Shown piece after piece: positions 13,201 to 13,242 of a DNA stretch of 13,242 bases. Position numbers and translations under genes: made by a program. Position 1 is the first letter of the stretch, and the number at the start of each line of letters is the position of its first letter. Under the pieces are notes generated by a model that searched no databases, had not been told where the DNA came from, and saw only the letters and a program-made list of their open reading frames with translations. The DNA lies in NCBI GenBank assembly GCA_913061335.1, contig CAJXTP010000063.1:1-13242 (forward strand), read 5' to 3'. Source of the stretch: an uncultured Loktanella sp. (GTDB lineage: Bacteria > Pseudomonadota > Alphaproteobacteria > Rhodobacterales > Rhodobacteraceae).

Positions 13201-13242
13201 CTGTCTCTTATACACATCTGACGCTGCCGACGAATAGAGAGG
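13201..13242 (-). other. Nextera/Tn5 sequencing adapter (artefact)
   Basis: Reverse complement of the left-end adapter. Bases 13201-13219 are CTGTCTCTTATACACATCT (mosaic end), 13220-13233 GACGCTGCCGACGA (read-1 linker), 13234-13241 ATAGAGAG (complement of i5 index CTCTCTAT), and 13242 the first flanking base of the P5 oligo. Not genomic. Confidence 0.98.

Noticed and set aside
1..13242. A composite transposon bounded by Tn5-type inverted ends
   Set aside because: The ends are the hyperactive mosaic end joined to Illumina linker and index sequence, lying at the exact contig termini, with core metabolic genes between them and no transposase.

Overview
The window is one assembled contig from a marine alphaproteobacterium, most likely a roseobacter-type member of the Rhodobacteraceae. 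The evidence is protein content and gene order: an NDUFA12 homologue beside mlaD, a DUF2155 protein, aat and accC; clpP followed by clpX; a Rid-family gene overlapping clpX; and an RTX protein ending in a Hint_2 domain that opens with the MPQGYLVTLG start typical of roseobacters. Genus cannot be told from the sequence alone. Both outermost ends are not genomic: they carry Illumina Nextera (Tn5) adapters, so the genomic part is 40-13200 and the first and last genes are cut by the end of the assembly rather than broken in the cell.

Left block, plus strand: the 3' part of malate synthase G (glcB), a GlcG/HbpS-family protein in the same direction, then a two-gene unit of a C26-type glutamine amidotransferase/hydrolase and a cupin-type D-lyxose/D-mannose isomerase homologue. 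A strong hairpin at 4051-4080 with a T-run on the minus side ends the convergent minus-strand gene, a 753-residue RTX adhesin-like protein with two calcium-repeat blocks, an inserted beta-rich domain and a C-terminal Hint domain.

Middle: a 49-codon single-TM small ORF (plus strand, with a G10 tract) diverges from the RTX gene and meets an ArsR-SRPBCC pair tail to tail. The ArsR gene starts inside a tandem pair of 16-bp palindromes that look like its own operator. That control region is shared back to back with clpP.

Right block: clpP, clpX, a Rid-family gene coupled to clpX, NDUFA12 (complex I accessory subunit), mlaD (MCE lipid-transport protein) and a periplasmic DUF2155 protein all run on the plus strand, tightly packed. 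They converge on a minus-strand fatty-acid/protein-turnover group: accC (biotin carboxylase, cut by the contig end), a possible 36-residue ORF, and aat (leucyl/phenylalanyl-tRNA-protein transferase). Aat tags proteins for the ClpAP N-end-rule pathway, so it shares functional ground with clpP, although it lies on the other strand.

I see no CRISPR array, tRNA, rRNA, insertion sequence, phage gene or toxin-antitoxin pair. Most of the window is conserved core genome. The parts least explained are the inserted domain and Hint domain of the RTX protein, the two small ORFs, the amidotransferase-isomerase pair, and the palindrome cluster between arsR and clpP.
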